Shown here one piece after another: positions 44,782 to 55,194 of a stretch of 64,000 nucleotides of DNA (the first letter of the stretch is position 1; every line of letters starts with the position of its first letter). Both the position numbers and the translations under genes were made by a program. The DNA is from Beroe forskalii. Taxonomy: Eukaryota > Ctenophora > Nuda > Beroida > Beroidae. The stretch covers positions 372,001 to 436,000 of the forward strand of contig WFMF01000080.1 in the NCBI GenBank assembly GCA_011033025.1. Reading direction: 5' to 3'. The notes below the pieces were generated by a model, which worked only from the letters and a program-made list of their open reading frames with translations, searched no databases and was not told the origin of the DNA.

Positions 44782-46170
44782 CCTTATCGGACATAATTAT
44801 CACGTCCATTACGTTCACGCTGAGCACCTCAGCGTGAATATTGATGTCCGTGAAAATTTTGTCCGTGAAACTAGGTAATGTACTGTACATGATTTTCAGG
44901 TCCGTGAAAATCAAGTCCGGTATTTCCTCCTAAAATTTCTAAGATAGAGACACAAAATTTTTGACTTCATCTCTTTAAATGCACAAAAAATAAAAAATGT
45001 TAACCTGGGAATTATATTTTCATGCTTAGTACCTGCAATATGGGGTAGCAATTTCAGATACCATTCTGTCAGCGCCACCACTTGAAATACCACTATTATT
45101 AGTAATGTGAGAGAATATACAATAAGTATTACTATTAGTGAAAATATGTTGATGAACGAAAGTAGACACGTGAGTTCGTAACCAGTAAGTGTGATAGAGT
45201 ACAATTACATGTAACAGTAATAACAGTCTCGTAGATAGTACTGGTCTCTCAAATAGTACTGTCTCAAATCCCCTTATAGAGTTCCCTTCAATCCTCCCCT
45301 TGTAGTAAACTCTCCTTGTAGTAAAATCCCTCGTAGTGTCGTCCCAAGTGTAGAGAAAAAGCTCTAACTAAAACAGTAAAACTGCCTCCCGTGTCCTGGG
45401 ATTATTAAAGTATTAACCCCAGATTAGAACGACTTTTGATCACGTGAGCATACGTACTACCTATTTTGGTTGGTTCTCAAAAGCTCAAAGTCTCCAAACC
45501 TATGATTGAACCCTATTACCCTAGTCCCTATGTCTCATTGTGATTGGTTCTCCTTCAGTTGCATTGAAACTGCTGAATTCTCAAAGACGCTCAATTCCAA
45601 TATTATTAAAATAGTAAAATATGTTGACCACTTAGAACCACTTAGGAAAGTTTAAATAATATTATTTCCAATTGTCTGGGTTCAACTTCTTTGGCGCCTA
45701 ACCCTTTGGCGCCTAACCCTTGTATAACAAAGGATTCATAATTTCAAGAGATTCTTCAATTGCCAAAAAACCGAAGCAGAATAGGCGTACCATGTATTTG
45801 CAATTAATATAATAATCTCTAAACTGAATAATATTAATAACATTAGCAAAATATTACTCAGAGGGTTTAGAGACCCAGTTTAGAGGGTCCAGTTCCTAGC
45901 TTTGTCACCAATCTAAATTGGCGTACGCATTTGAGACAAAATGTGGTGCTCAAAATCCCAAATATGGAAATTTATAATATTAATTAACGAAAAATATTGA
46001 AAAAAATATTCAATTCAAGTATTCAAATCGTGGAAGAAAATGAGAAAAATCGAGCCGATAATTTCGAAGTTTTCTTGAAATTTTAAGTGGCTGGATTGAG
46101 CGTGAATATTTATGTTCGTGAAGTTTTTGGTCCGTGAAACTAAAGTCCGTGATAATTATGTCCGATAAGG
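44782..46170. mobile_element. CCTTA-terminus TA-target element, 1.39 kb, intronic
   Basis: Termini CCTTATCGGACATAATTATC and its inverted copy ending GATAAGG at 46170, flanked by TA (44780-44781 and 46171-46172). The sub-terminal words GTCCGTGAAA and CACGCTGA recur at both ends. No coding domain recognised. It fills most of the intron between exons A and B. Confidence 0.85.
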
Positions 46171-46172
46171 TA

Positions 46173-46627
46173 GGTATGATACGTAGACACTCAAGCCTAA
46201 TCGGGTTGAAGTATTGGCCCTTAGAAACTTAGAAACTAGACCATTGCTTCAGCCTTCAGGCTGTGGGTTATAGCCATATCCATCTATCGGGCTCCGCAAA
46301 ATGGACCTATAGGGGCATAGGGCCTACCGACAAGTGCGCACATAAGAATCTATTTCCCATAGTCTAACAGCTTAAAAGGGTGACATGTCAATGAATTGAG
46401 CTGTTGAGCACTTGAGATGCTGAAAACGACAACTGCGCACATTGCAGCACAGCCAGCTCAGAATCTAAACCAAACAACAAGTGCACTCAATGTTTCTAGT
46501 GGTGACTCCGAGTGGGGAGTCTCTTGGCGTTGCCAATGCCCCACCACGCGCAGTTTAAGAGTTTGTGATTTAAGCCCTAGATGCTCCCCTATATAACTTT
46601 CTCTGTTCTCATCTGACTTCCCCACAG
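46173..46627 (+). other. intron A-B, right part
   Basis: Unique sequence of about 450 bp ending in a pyrimidine-rich stretch and CCCCACAG at 46620-46627. No other feature seen. Confidence 0.5.
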
Positions 46628-46854
46628 GACTAACTGGCGTTGACACTGAGAACTACTCCGACCGCCTGTACACCCTCTACCTCCTTAAGAACCACACTGC
46701 CACGCCCTGGGAACTGACTACGCCCATCATCCCCCACTCCAACCATCTCCGGAGATACGGGCACACCACCGTCCTCGACTCCGCCTCACGCAGTCTCGTC
46801 GTGTTCGGAGGCATTGTGCCTCTGCCTCGCATTCAGAAGGAGAAGAGTAGTGAG
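46628..46854 (+). CDS. MEGF8/attractin-like gene, Kelch exon B
   Basis: A 227-bp exon that completes a Gly codon with exon A and then reads LTGVDTENYSDRLYTLYLLK, next RRYGHTTVLDSASRSLVVFG with another di-glycine, the canonical Kelch RYGH...hhhhGG pattern. It ends ...KEKSSE, phase 0. A second in-frame donor six bases further (GTGTGG|GTGAAA, exon to 46860) would add Val-Trp. The next exon also begins GTGTGGGTG, so the two junctions differ only in repeating Val-Trp. Acceptor CCCACAG. Confidence 0.85.
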
Positions 46855-46885
46855 GTGTGGGTGAAAACCCTCATTATAATGTTTA

Positions 46886-47088
46886 CCTTAGGAGGTGTAT
46901 TTATGTGGGGTAAAATTTCGGTGTTTCAAATTTTGGTCAGTTGAAAATATTACTCTTGTTATTACTCTTGTTAACATATTATAATGATAATGACGTCATT
47001 TTGAAATTTCATGGTGGGTGAAAAATGGGGATTTTTCTGAAAAATCCCCAAATTACAACCTTTTTAATAAATAAACCTCTTAATAAGG
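46886..47088 (+). mobile_element. 203-bp CCTTA-terminus MITE, intronic
   Basis: Ends CCTTAGGAGGTGTATTTATG and inverted CCTTATTAAGAGGTTTATTT, flanked by TA (46884-46885 and 47089-47090). It contains 'gaaaaatggggatttttctga' and 'aatgacgtcatt'. The closely related 198-bp copy at 48656-48853 is in the opposite orientation. It makes up almost half of the B-C intron. Confidence 0.88.
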
Positions 47089-47322
47089 TATTTGGGATCA
47101 AAAATAGTAAATTCAACTTAACACGTCAAGCGATGACTGAAATCCCCGAAGGGCACTGCAAAGGGCTTCAAAAAATATCATTAAAATCAACTTTATACTT
47201 GACTTAGCACACATTGATAAACGTATTAAACACATTTGTGACTCTTCGTCTTTATTTTGGTGACATTTTCTCATTTTGTCAAAATTATTTATCATGTGTT
47301 TCAACTCGCTATTCATTCTCAG

Positions 47323-47564
47323 GTGTGGGTGTATAACATCGCACAGAACGTGTGGTCTCTGGTGAAGACAACTCGGGAGGTGCCGGGTGTGGTGTTCCAC
47401 AAGGCGGCGTCTTTGGGCCGCTACATGATCGTGTTTGGGGGTAGTCTCCAGGATGACGAAGAACACGGGAAGTGTTTCAGTGGGGAGATGTTTGTGTTTG
47501 ACATGGGTTGCATGGAGTGGACTGCTCTGCCGTCTGCGAAGCAAGACCAGTTAGCGACCCCAAG
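47323..47564 (+). CDS. MEGF8/attractin-like gene, Kelch exon C
   Basis: A 242-bp exon. Acceptor TTCTCAG; donor CAAG|GTACTG. It reads VWVYNIAQNVWSLVKTTREV, then FHKAASLGRYMIVFGG, then FSGEMFVFDMGCMEWTALPS. This is two blade halves; the 'GKCFSGEMFVFDMGCMEW' order is what I know from attractin/MEGF8 Kelch propellers. It ends in phase 2 (AG) and joins exon D to give Arg. Confidence 0.88.
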
Positions 47565-47839
47565 GTACTGAATACTGATATATGCACTCTTCAGGCCCAT
47601 CTCAATCATTGTCCATATTGATATATTTGAGGGTTTTCTGCTAAGTCCCAAATTCAATCTTTACGCGCCAAACAAAAGCGCGTAATGCGCGCTGTAGTGC
47701 CAAGTTTGTGAGATAGATACTTCTTCAAAGAAGGCAAGATACTGTACCAACCCACACGCGAGATTACTTTAAGGAATTAATTTAAGGCAAAACTTTAAAG
47801 AAATTGTCACCGTACACGTCTCAATCAGTAATCACTCAG
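47565..47839 (+). other. intron C-D (275 bp)
   Basis: GT...CAG intron without an obvious element. Contains 'cgcgccaaacaaaagcgcgtaatgcgcgc', a small GC-rich self-complementary stretch near 47658-47690. Confidence 0.6.
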
Positions 47840-47995
47840 GTACGGTCACGCCGTGGCGGTGTACCACGGCACGCTGCTGGTGGTGGGAGGTTTCAGTGGT
47901 CGGAGTCTGAGTGACGTGCTGCTCTACTCACCCCCGGGGGAGGACTGCGCCACCACCCCGCGACGCAGCTGCGAGGACTTCCAGCACTGCGTCAG
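47840..47995 (+). CDS. MEGF8/attractin-like gene, Kelch exon D
   Basis: A 156-bp exon. Acceptor CACTCAG; donor GTCAG|GTGAGA. The joined frame gives RYGHAVAVYHGTLLVVGGFS then GRSLSDVLLYS, the last Kelch blade, followed by a cysteine-bearing tail SCEDFQHCV that leads into the PSI exon. It ends in phase 2 (AG), completed by G at the start of exon E to make Arg. Confidence 0.88.
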
Positions 47996-48021
47996 GTGAG
48001 AAGAGGGGTTCCTGGCCAGGG

Positions 48022-48050
48022 CGGTAACCCCCGCGATGGGGGTTACCGCG
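48022..48050. repeat. short perfect hairpin GCGGTAACCCCC
   Basis: GCGGTAACCCCC and GGGGGTTACCGC are separated by 5 bases. The same left module (CTGGCCAGGGCGGTAACCCC) occurs at about 17941-17960. Located 26 bases after the exon D donor. Confidence 0.8.
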
Positions 48051-48655
48051 TCAGGTGGGGTCTATTTCTATAAAAGTATAAATAACTAAATAACACACGA
48101 CCAGTTGAAAATTCATTTTTAATAACCATAAAGCGTTAAAAATTTTACCCGTCTTTATCGAGCCATCTGTCAATGGAGCGGTCTGCACACGTTTGCGACT
48201 CTGCGTAAAATCTATCGTAGACTATAATTGTCAGGGCTGTTAATTCAACAGTTCAAACATTATCAAAACAACCCGGGTATCAGGTGCGGTAAGCAGTGTA
48301 AGCCGGTGGAGAAGTAGATTAATATGTCGTAGAATAATATGTTGTTACTAAGTTACTACACACTATAGAGGTGTGGATTTGGGAATATTCCTTGAGGAGA
48401 AGCCGAGTGGAATATCTGAATATGGGAAATCCACTCCGAAATAGTGTGTAATAACAGTATTGTCTAACGACCCGAGCATTAAATAATGAATAATAATTAT
48501 CAGGTGCGGTAAGCAGTGTAAACCGGTGGAGAAGTAGACTAATAACTTAATAATATCAGGTGCGGGGTCGTAGAATAATATGTTGTTACTACACACTATA
48601 GAGGTGTGGATTTGGGAATATTCCTCGAGGAGAAGCCGAGTGGAATATCTGAATA

Positions 48656-48853
48656 CCTTAGGAGGTTTATTTATGAAGGTTGTAATTTGGGGATTTTTCA
48701 GAAAAATCCCCATTTTTTCACCCATCATGGCAGTTCAAAATGACGTCATTATCATATGTTAACAAGAGTAATGACTTGAAAAATCCCCATATTTTCAACT
48801 TACCAAAATTTGAAACACCGAAATTTTATCCCACATAAATACACCTCCTAAGG
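48656..48853 (-). mobile_element. 198-bp CCTTA-terminus MITE inside the 233-bp array
   Basis: Termini CCTTAGGAGGTTTATTTATG and CCTTAGGAGGTGTATTTATG (inverted) with TA on both sides (48654-48655 and 48854-48855). In neighbouring units the same place reads 'atctgaaTAtgggaaatcc', so the empty site is visible next door. Confidence 0.92.
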
Positions 48854-49953
48854 TATGGGAAATCCACTCCGAAATAGTGTGTAATAACAGTATTGTCTAA
48901 CGACCCGAGCATTAAATAATGAATAATAATTATCAGGTGCGGTAAGCAGTGTAAACCGGTGGAGAAGTAGACTAATAACTTAATAATATCAGGTGCGGGG
49001 TCGTAGAATAATATGTTGTTACTACACACTATAGAGGTGTGGATTTGGGAATATTCCTTGAGGAGAAGCCGAGTGGAATATCTGAATATGGGAAATCCAC
49101 TCCGAAATAGTGTGTAATAACAGTATTGTCTAACGACCCGAGCATTAAATAATGAATAATAATTATCAGGTGCGGTAAGCGGTGTAAACCGGTGGAGAAG
49201 TAGACTAATAACTTAATAATATCAGGTGCGGGGTCGTAGAATAATATGTTGTTACTACACACTATAGAGGTGTGGATTTGGGAATATTCCTCGAGGAGAA
49301 GCCGAGTGGAATATCTGAATATGGGAAATCCACTCCGAAATAGTGTGTAATAACAGTATTGTCTAACGACCCGAGCATTAAATAATGAATAATAATTATC
49401 AGGTGCGGTAAGCAGTGTAAACCGGTGGAGAAGTAGACTAATAACTTAATAATATCAGGTGCGGGGTCGTAGAATAATATGTTGTTACTACACACTATAG
49501 AGGTGTGGATTTGGGAATATTCCTCGAGGAGAAGCCGAGTGGAATATCTGAATATGGGAAATCCACTCCGAAATAGTGTGTAATAACAGTATTGTCTAAC
49601 GACCCGAGCATTAAATAATGAATAATAATTATCAGGTGCGGTAAGCGGTGTAAACCGGTGGAGAAGTAGACTAATAACTTAATAATATCAGGTGCGGGGT
49701 CGTAGAATAATATGTTGTTACTACACACTATAGAGGTGTGGATTTGGGAATATTCCTCGAGGAGAAGCCGAGTGGAATATCTGAATATGGGAAATCCACT
49801 CCGAAATAGTGTGTAATAACTTAATAACAGTATTGTCTAACGACCCGAGCATTAAATAATGAATAATAATTATCAGGTGCGGTAAGCAGTGTAAACCGGT
49901 GGAGAAGTAGACTAATAACTTAATAATATCAGGTGCGGGGTCGTAGAATAATA

Positions 49954-50433
49954 CCTTATTGTAACAAATTTAGTAAGCAACTAATTAATCCGCAGGAAAA
50001 TAATAAAGCAGCAAATTAAGAAACTTTTTTAAGGCTGAAAATTAATTAAGAAACTTTTTTGGAACTGGAGTAAATTAAGAAACTTGCATAGCTCCATAGA
50101 ATGAGAATATTTAATTGTTACTGAAATTTTTTTCACAGACAAGCAATTTTTTCCTATAAGTTTGTAAAATATTCAAATTCCGTGCTCAACCCGGCAAAAG
50201 GATCTAAAAGTAAGTCAACCGAGGTGTCTCTTGAGTCTTTTTTGGCTTTTGAACTACAAATTTTTTAATGTTAATGTAAAATTAATATTTCATTAAAATA
50301 AGAGACACAAAATTAAGGTTCATAAAATTAATCTACATATAATTGAAAAAACATTAAATTAAGAAGCAGTTTATTAAGAAACTTTTTTGCCCGGTTTCTT
50401 AATTAACTGCTTTCTTAATTTCATGTAATAAGG
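49954..50433. mobile_element. 480-bp CCTTA-terminus MITE inside the 233-bp array
   Basis: Starts CCTTATTGTAACAAATTTAG after TA (49952-49953) and ends CATGTAATAAGG before TA (50434-50435). The empty site 'tagaataaTAtgttgttac' is intact in other units. It carries many AATTAAGAAACTTTTTT words near both ends, shared with the pogo-like transposon at 53668-57723. Confidence 0.9.
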
Positions 50434-50812
50434 TATGTTGTTACTACACACTATAGAGGTGTGGATTTGGGAATATTCCTTGAGGAGAAGCCGAGTGGAA
50501 TATCTGAATATGGGAAATCCACTCCGAAATAGTGTGTAATAACAGTATTGTCTAACGACCCGAGCATTAAATAATGAATATAATATAATTATCAGGTGCG
50601 GTAAGCGGTGTAAACCGGTGGAGAAGTAGACTAATAACTTAATAATATCAGGAGCGGGGTCATAGAATAATATGTTGTTACTACACACTATAGAGGTGTG
50701 GATTTGGGAATATTCCTCGAGGAGAAGCCGAGTGGAATATCTGAATATGGGAAATCCACTCCGAAATAGTGTGTAATAACAGTATTGTCTAACGACCCGA
50801 GCATTAAATAAT

Positions 50813-52512
50813 CATTATGCAACTTCTAAGGAGGTTTACACAGTGCTCCTTTATACCCATTATGCACGCTAAAACAGTTCCACTTTTTAAAAAGTGTAAC
50901 TACAGTGCCAAAAAAGTGGAACTGCAGTTGATAATAAAACCATTTTGGCATTGTTCCCCAGTGTTCTTCAAAACGTGACCTTATTATATAGCAGGGAGAG
51001 GTGTTAAAAATGAACACTGGGGTGACAGACCGCAGATTTCACACTGAAGGATACAGTAGCTGCTCTTATTACAATAGCTCAAATACTAGACAAGCCAATA
51101 ACACTACATATTCTATTATTCTCATATTCTTGCTTGAATTATACATAATTACGAAATATATGCCTAAATGTATTGTCGTTGCATAATTCGGTTTTGTAAC
51201 TCGCAAAACTGCAAACCTTCCATTAAAACCTCGGCCTTCGGCCTCGGTCTTAATGTGTTATTATGCCCTCGCGCTTCGCGCTCGGTGCATAATATCGCGG
51301 TTTGCAATTTTTGCTAGTTACAAAACCTCTCAATGGCCAATCTTCATCAATTCTGACCACATATGCACACAATTTAGGTGGGGTTGTGTACTGGGACGGG
51401 GAGGGATTTACAGATTTCCAATTGGGCTCATAAAGTTGGAGTTAGCAGTGAAGTCGCTGGACGTAACGTTAATAAATCCCAATTATGCAACTTCTAAGGA
51501 GGTTTACGCAGTGCTCCTTTATACCCATTATGCACGCTAAAACAGTTACAGTTTTGAAAAAGTGTAACTACAGTGCCAAAAAAGTGGAACTACAGTTGAT
51601 AATAAAACCATTTTGGCATTTTTCCCCAGTGTTTTTCAAAACGTGACCTTACTATAGCGGGGAGAGGTGTTAAAAATGAACACTGGGGTGACAGACCGCA
51701 GATTTCACACTGAAAGATACAGTAGCTGCTCTTATCACAATAGCTCAAATATTATATAGACAAGCCAATAACACTACATATTCTCATATTCTTGCTTGAT
51801 TATGCATAATTACGTAATATATGCCTACATGTATTGTCGTTGCATAATTCGGTTTTGTAACTCGCAAAAACTGCAAACCTTCCATTAAAACCTCGGCCTT
51901 CGGCCTCGGTCTTAATGTGTTATTATGCCCTCGCGCTTCGCGCTCGGTGCATAATATCGCGGTTTGCAACTTTTGCTAGTTACAAAACCTCTCATTATGC
52001 AACTTCTAAGGAGGTTTACGCAGTGCTCCTTTATACCCATTATGCACGCTAAAACAGTTACACTTTTTAAAAAGTGCAACTACAGTGCCAAAAAAGTGGA
52101 ACTACAGTTGATAATAAAACCATTTTGGCATTATACTCTAGTGTTTTGAAAACGTGACCTTACTATAGGAGGGAGAGGTGTTAAAAATGAACACTGGGGT
52201 GACAGACCGCAAATTTCACACTGAAGGATACAGTAGCTGCACTTATTACAATAGCTCAAATACTAGACAAGCCAATAACACTACATAATACATAATATTC
52301 TCATATTCTTGCTTGAATTATACATAATTACGAAATATGCATCTACATGTATTGTCGTTGCATAATTCGGTTTTGTAACTCGCAAAAACTGCAAACCTTC
52401 CATTAAAACCTCGGCCTTCGGCCTCGGTCTTAATGTGTTATTATGCCCTCGCGCTTCGCGCTCGGTGCATAATATCGCGGTTTGCAATTTTTGCTTGTTA
52501 CAAAACCTCTCA
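50813..52512. repeat. three ~520-bp tandem units with strong hairpins
   Basis: Units at 50813-51333, 51482-51993 and 51994-52512, the first two separated by ~148 bp of other sequence. Each ends with two perfect stem-loops, CTCGGCCTTCGGCCTCGG-like and CTCGCGCTTCGCGCTCGG-like, then 'gcataatatcgcggtttgcaa'. An inner self-complementary pair ('aacactggggtgacag', 'ccccagtgtt') is also present. No coding evidence. Confidence 0.9.
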
Positions 52513-52527
52513 ATATATAATTATCAG

Positions 52528-52662
52528 GTGCGGTAAGCAGTGTAAACCGGTGGAGAAGTGCCGGCACCGGATGAGTCAGTGCGGAGTGTGCTACAGACTG
52601 AGCCACTGCACGGAGTGCACCCTGTGGGGCTGCGAATGGTGTGTCGAGGACGCCAGCTGCAG
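52528..52662 (+). CDS. MEGF8/attractin-like gene, PSI exon E
   Basis: A 135-bp exon, acceptor TTATCAG, donor GCAG|GTAATG. With phase-2 input from exon D it reads RCGKQCKPVEKCRHRM, then SQCGVCYRLSHCTECT and LWGCEWCVEDASC: ten cysteines in 44 codons, including GCEWC, the signature of plexin-semaphorin-integrin (PSI) modules that follow the Kelch propeller in attractin and MEGF8. I chose the acceptor at 52527 over a later AG because only it keeps the frame from exon D. Its first 31 bases are copied eight times in the array upstream. Confidence 0.87.
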
Positions 52663-52817
52663 GTAATGCTATCAGTAAAACCAATAATTACTCCGGCAAT
52701 TGATGACGTTTCAATATCAAATGCACACATAAACAATGGACGAATAATTCTAAATCTGCTAGTTTTCTCTCCAAAACGTTGTTATTCATTCCATCACCCG
52801 GGTGATTTCCATTGCAG

Positions 52818-53082
52818 GACGCGGGGTAGCGGCAACCTGTGCGGCGTCCAGTCCCCGGCCCCGTGGTGGGGCTCTGCGGGCTCTCTCCTCCTCGAGCCTG
52901 CGCAGTGCGAGGCCCGCGACACGCCCCCCGGCCTGCACTGGATCACGCACCACGACCCAATCAACACCACGCACCCCGACCACGTGACCATCGTGAGGAA
53001 GGCTGACGTGCACCTGCTCTATACGAGGGACTGGTCGCTGCCTCAGGGGGACAAGGATGTGCGGTATAGGGGCTATCTCCAG
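52818..53082 (+). CDS. MEGF8/attractin-like gene, exon F
   Basis: A 265-bp exon. Acceptor CATTGCAG, donor CTCCAG|GTATGG, preceding intron 155 bp. It completes Arg with exon E and reads TRGSGNLCGVQSP, PAPWWGSAGSLLLEPAQCEA, DHVTIVRKADVHLLYTRDWS and KDVRYRGYLQ. It is GC-rich and codon-biased unlike the AT-rich surroundings. I cannot name the domain; it looks like a beta-rich extracellular segment after the PSI module. Ends in phase 0. Confidence 0.8.
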
Positions 53083-53228
53083 GTATGGGTTTCTTTGGAG
53101 GTGCTGGCTTCCTTGCTTGCAATTTTGAAATTTTTATGTGATTCTCGGATTTGTCTGATTATAAGACGAAAACTGGAGACTTTTTCAATTTTTGATGAAT
53201 TAAGAAAAACCCAGCATCTTATCCGCAG

Positions 53229-53403
53229 GGCTTTATAAACGTGACGACCCCCGAGGGGGGCGGGAAAGCCCCCACAACCCCTTACAACATGGGGCCTGGT
53301 GGGGTGCCGGATCATTACGAAGTGATCAGACTCAGCTACATTCATGGAATAGTGACGCTTTACACGGGGGTGTCGCGCTACAACGCTACCCGAGTTATGA
53401 CAG
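53229..53403 (+). CDS. MEGF8/attractin-like gene, exon G
   Basis: A 175-bp exon. Acceptor TCCGCAG, donor GACAG|GTGAGT, preceding intron 146 bp. Frame: GFINVTTPEGGGKAP, then PDHYEVIRLSYIHGIVTLYT and GVSRYNATRVMT, phase 1 at the end. It continues the beta-rich extracellular region; NVT and NAT are potential N-glycosylation sites. The next exon is not in the window: the intron is entered by a 4-kb transposon at 53668 and then by repeats and a LINE. Confidence 0.82.
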
Positions 53404-53898
53404 GTGAGTGCTTTATATCTGATTGAAAAACGCCATTGGCGCACGTCAAAGGACTTCAAATAACAATGCACAATAATCATATCTAGATAAAGTTAGAGCA
53501 AATTCCAGAGTGCTTTATATTGGAATATATATTGGCACTTTTTTATTTGGAAATTTAAATTATAACATACAATATGGAGTTGTACATGGCAATTGGATCA
53601 AATTAGAGAAGCTCTAGGTCAGTGAACTAATTTACTTATTAAATAGTAAGGGAATAATATTGTTATACACTCAGTTTTTTTTATAAGAAACTGTCTATAA
53701 GAAACTGAGCCTAGGATTTTGAAAAAATTAAGAAACTTAGCCTAGGATTTTGGAAAAATTAAGAAACTCAAATGAATTCTAATTAAGAAATTAAGAAACC
53801 TGTAGCCTAGATTTTGATCAAATCCTCTCTGAATTTCGAGTTCAAAACAATAAAACATGTAATGAGCAAGAATGATAAAGATACAATTAAAAATCAAT

Positions 53899-54279
53899 TC
53901 ATTGAGCAACGTCTGGAAGCTGTTCTACACATTTTTTCTTCTTGAGCGAACGTTCAAACTTTTTGATCGTTCGGCGATCTTGAGCTCTAATTGTCAACTT
54001 TAGTGGCACCTCAAGTCCTCTTCCTCCTCCTACTCCACGAGGTTGTCCACAAACAGTTGCACTTGAATCGCAAACTTCCAAAATTGATGTCATCAATTTG
54101 GAAATTTCTTTGGGAATGTGGCCGACATCTCGGTCTTGATGAGTACCTTTGACTGCAAATCTGTCAAAAGGGTTATCAGGTTCCTGTACAAGGCAAACAC
54201 ATTCTCCTTCGATGGGTTTCCAAATATCTGAATGAACGTGGTAACCTCGTAGTCCAATTACTACTGTGAAAGAATGCAT
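53899..54279 (-). CDS. HIRAN-domain protein (transposon accessory ORF)
   Basis: 126 codons, uninterrupted, starting MHSFTVVIGLRGYHVHSDIW. The whole protein looks like one HIRAN domain, a small fold that in HLTF/Rad5-type proteins binds DNA 3' ends: DIWKPIEGECVCLVQEPDNP, FDRFAVK, DVGHIPKEISKLM, then GLEVPLKLTI and a basic C-terminus (FERSLKKKKCVEQL). No helicase or nuclease domain is attached. It is transcribed away from the transposase and lies inside the same TIR pair. Function in transposition is unknown; binding to transposon ends or target breaks is my inference. A glycine-rich loop (GVGGGRG) precedes the last strand. Confidence 0.8.
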   Translation of the reverse strand: MHSFTVVIGLRGYHVHSDIWKPIEGECVCLVQEPDNPFDRFAVKGTHQDRDVGHIPKEISKLMTSILEVCDSSATVCGQPRGVGGGRGLEVPLKLTIRAQDRRTIKKFERSLKKKKCVEQLPDVAQ

Positions 54280-55194
54280 ACTGCGACTTTCTTACTGCTA
54301 ACTGATCTCAAAAAGAAGGAGGGTAGAGGGCACTGAACATCAACTTCCTATTTTCATGGTTTTACAATTCACACTTTAGTGTATCAGAGGTACAGGATCA
54401 TGCTTCATAGTAATGGATGGGAGAAGTAACAGGACAGCTACGACTCACCCTTTAATTCAATCAGATACGGTAAGTGACATTTGGGTAATTGCTTATATCC
54501 CGACACGTATAGGCATTTTTAAATGCCGTTATTTGATTTTGTAGTACATACCTACCTGTGAGATCAATAGCCTTTACGTCTTTATCTACTAGTATTTATG
54601 AAACTCTACATTGAAATTTATTGATACAATGGGCCCTTGTCAAGAAGTCCAAATTCACATACTGTTGTGCTGTTATTCACGTGAAGCTGTTCCAGTTTCA
54701 GAGGATCCATAGATATTCTAGAAATATTTCCTGATAATTATCGCTGATGCTTCAACTTTATCGACTACTTTTAAGACAGATAAGAACTTTTTCAAATTGC
54801 CGACTCGGTGCTGATCAGCGCCGATTGCCACTGATCAGCGCCGATCGGTGGTATACCGGCGCTGGTCAGCCCCGAGTCGGCGATTTGAGAAAGATTTCAT
54901 CTGTCTAAATCTATGTATCCTATTCTGTCAATTCATGTTGTTAGGAGGTTGCAGATCCAACTAAAATCGTAGGAAAACCAATGTAAAATTGTTTCTGTGT
55001 TTAATCTTTTTGGAGAAGTCGACCTTTATACCTACCACTAGTGTCCTTCTATTAAAATGAGGTTTTCAAAATAGAGTCTGTTCTCAATTATACACTCTTA
55101 TCTTTCTGCCAGTCTTTCACACATAGCTTGATATGTTAAAACATTTTAGAATTCGCCTGTTAGTTAAACCGATATCCTTTTCCAGCCAGACAAA

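Larger units (their letters stand above)
48280..50812. repeat. 233-bp intronic tandem array carrying copies of the next exon's start
   Basis: About eight 233-bp units (CACTATAGAGGTGTGGATTT... starts at about 48362, 48595, 49027, 49260, 49493, 49726, 50446 and 50690). Each has a self-complementary half (CACTATAG...ATAGTGTG) and two acceptor-like ATCAG|GTGCGG sites. The first of these is followed by GTAAGC(A/G)GTGTAAACC and GGTGGAGAAG, identical to the start of exon E at 52528, then TAG. The array is broken by two TA-target MITEs. The repeated 77-codon minus ORF is a by-product. Confidence 0.93.

Noticed and set aside
48363..50688. A 77-codon ORF conserved in each 233-bp unit (minus strand)
   Set aside because: Identity follows from recent tandem duplication. 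It has no recognisable motif and is broken by the MITEs.
52556..52662. Exon E starting at the AG just before TGCCGG (52559)
   Set aside because: That acceptor would not keep frame with exon D. The acceptor at 52527 does, and adds four codons with Cys typical of the region plus CKPVEK.
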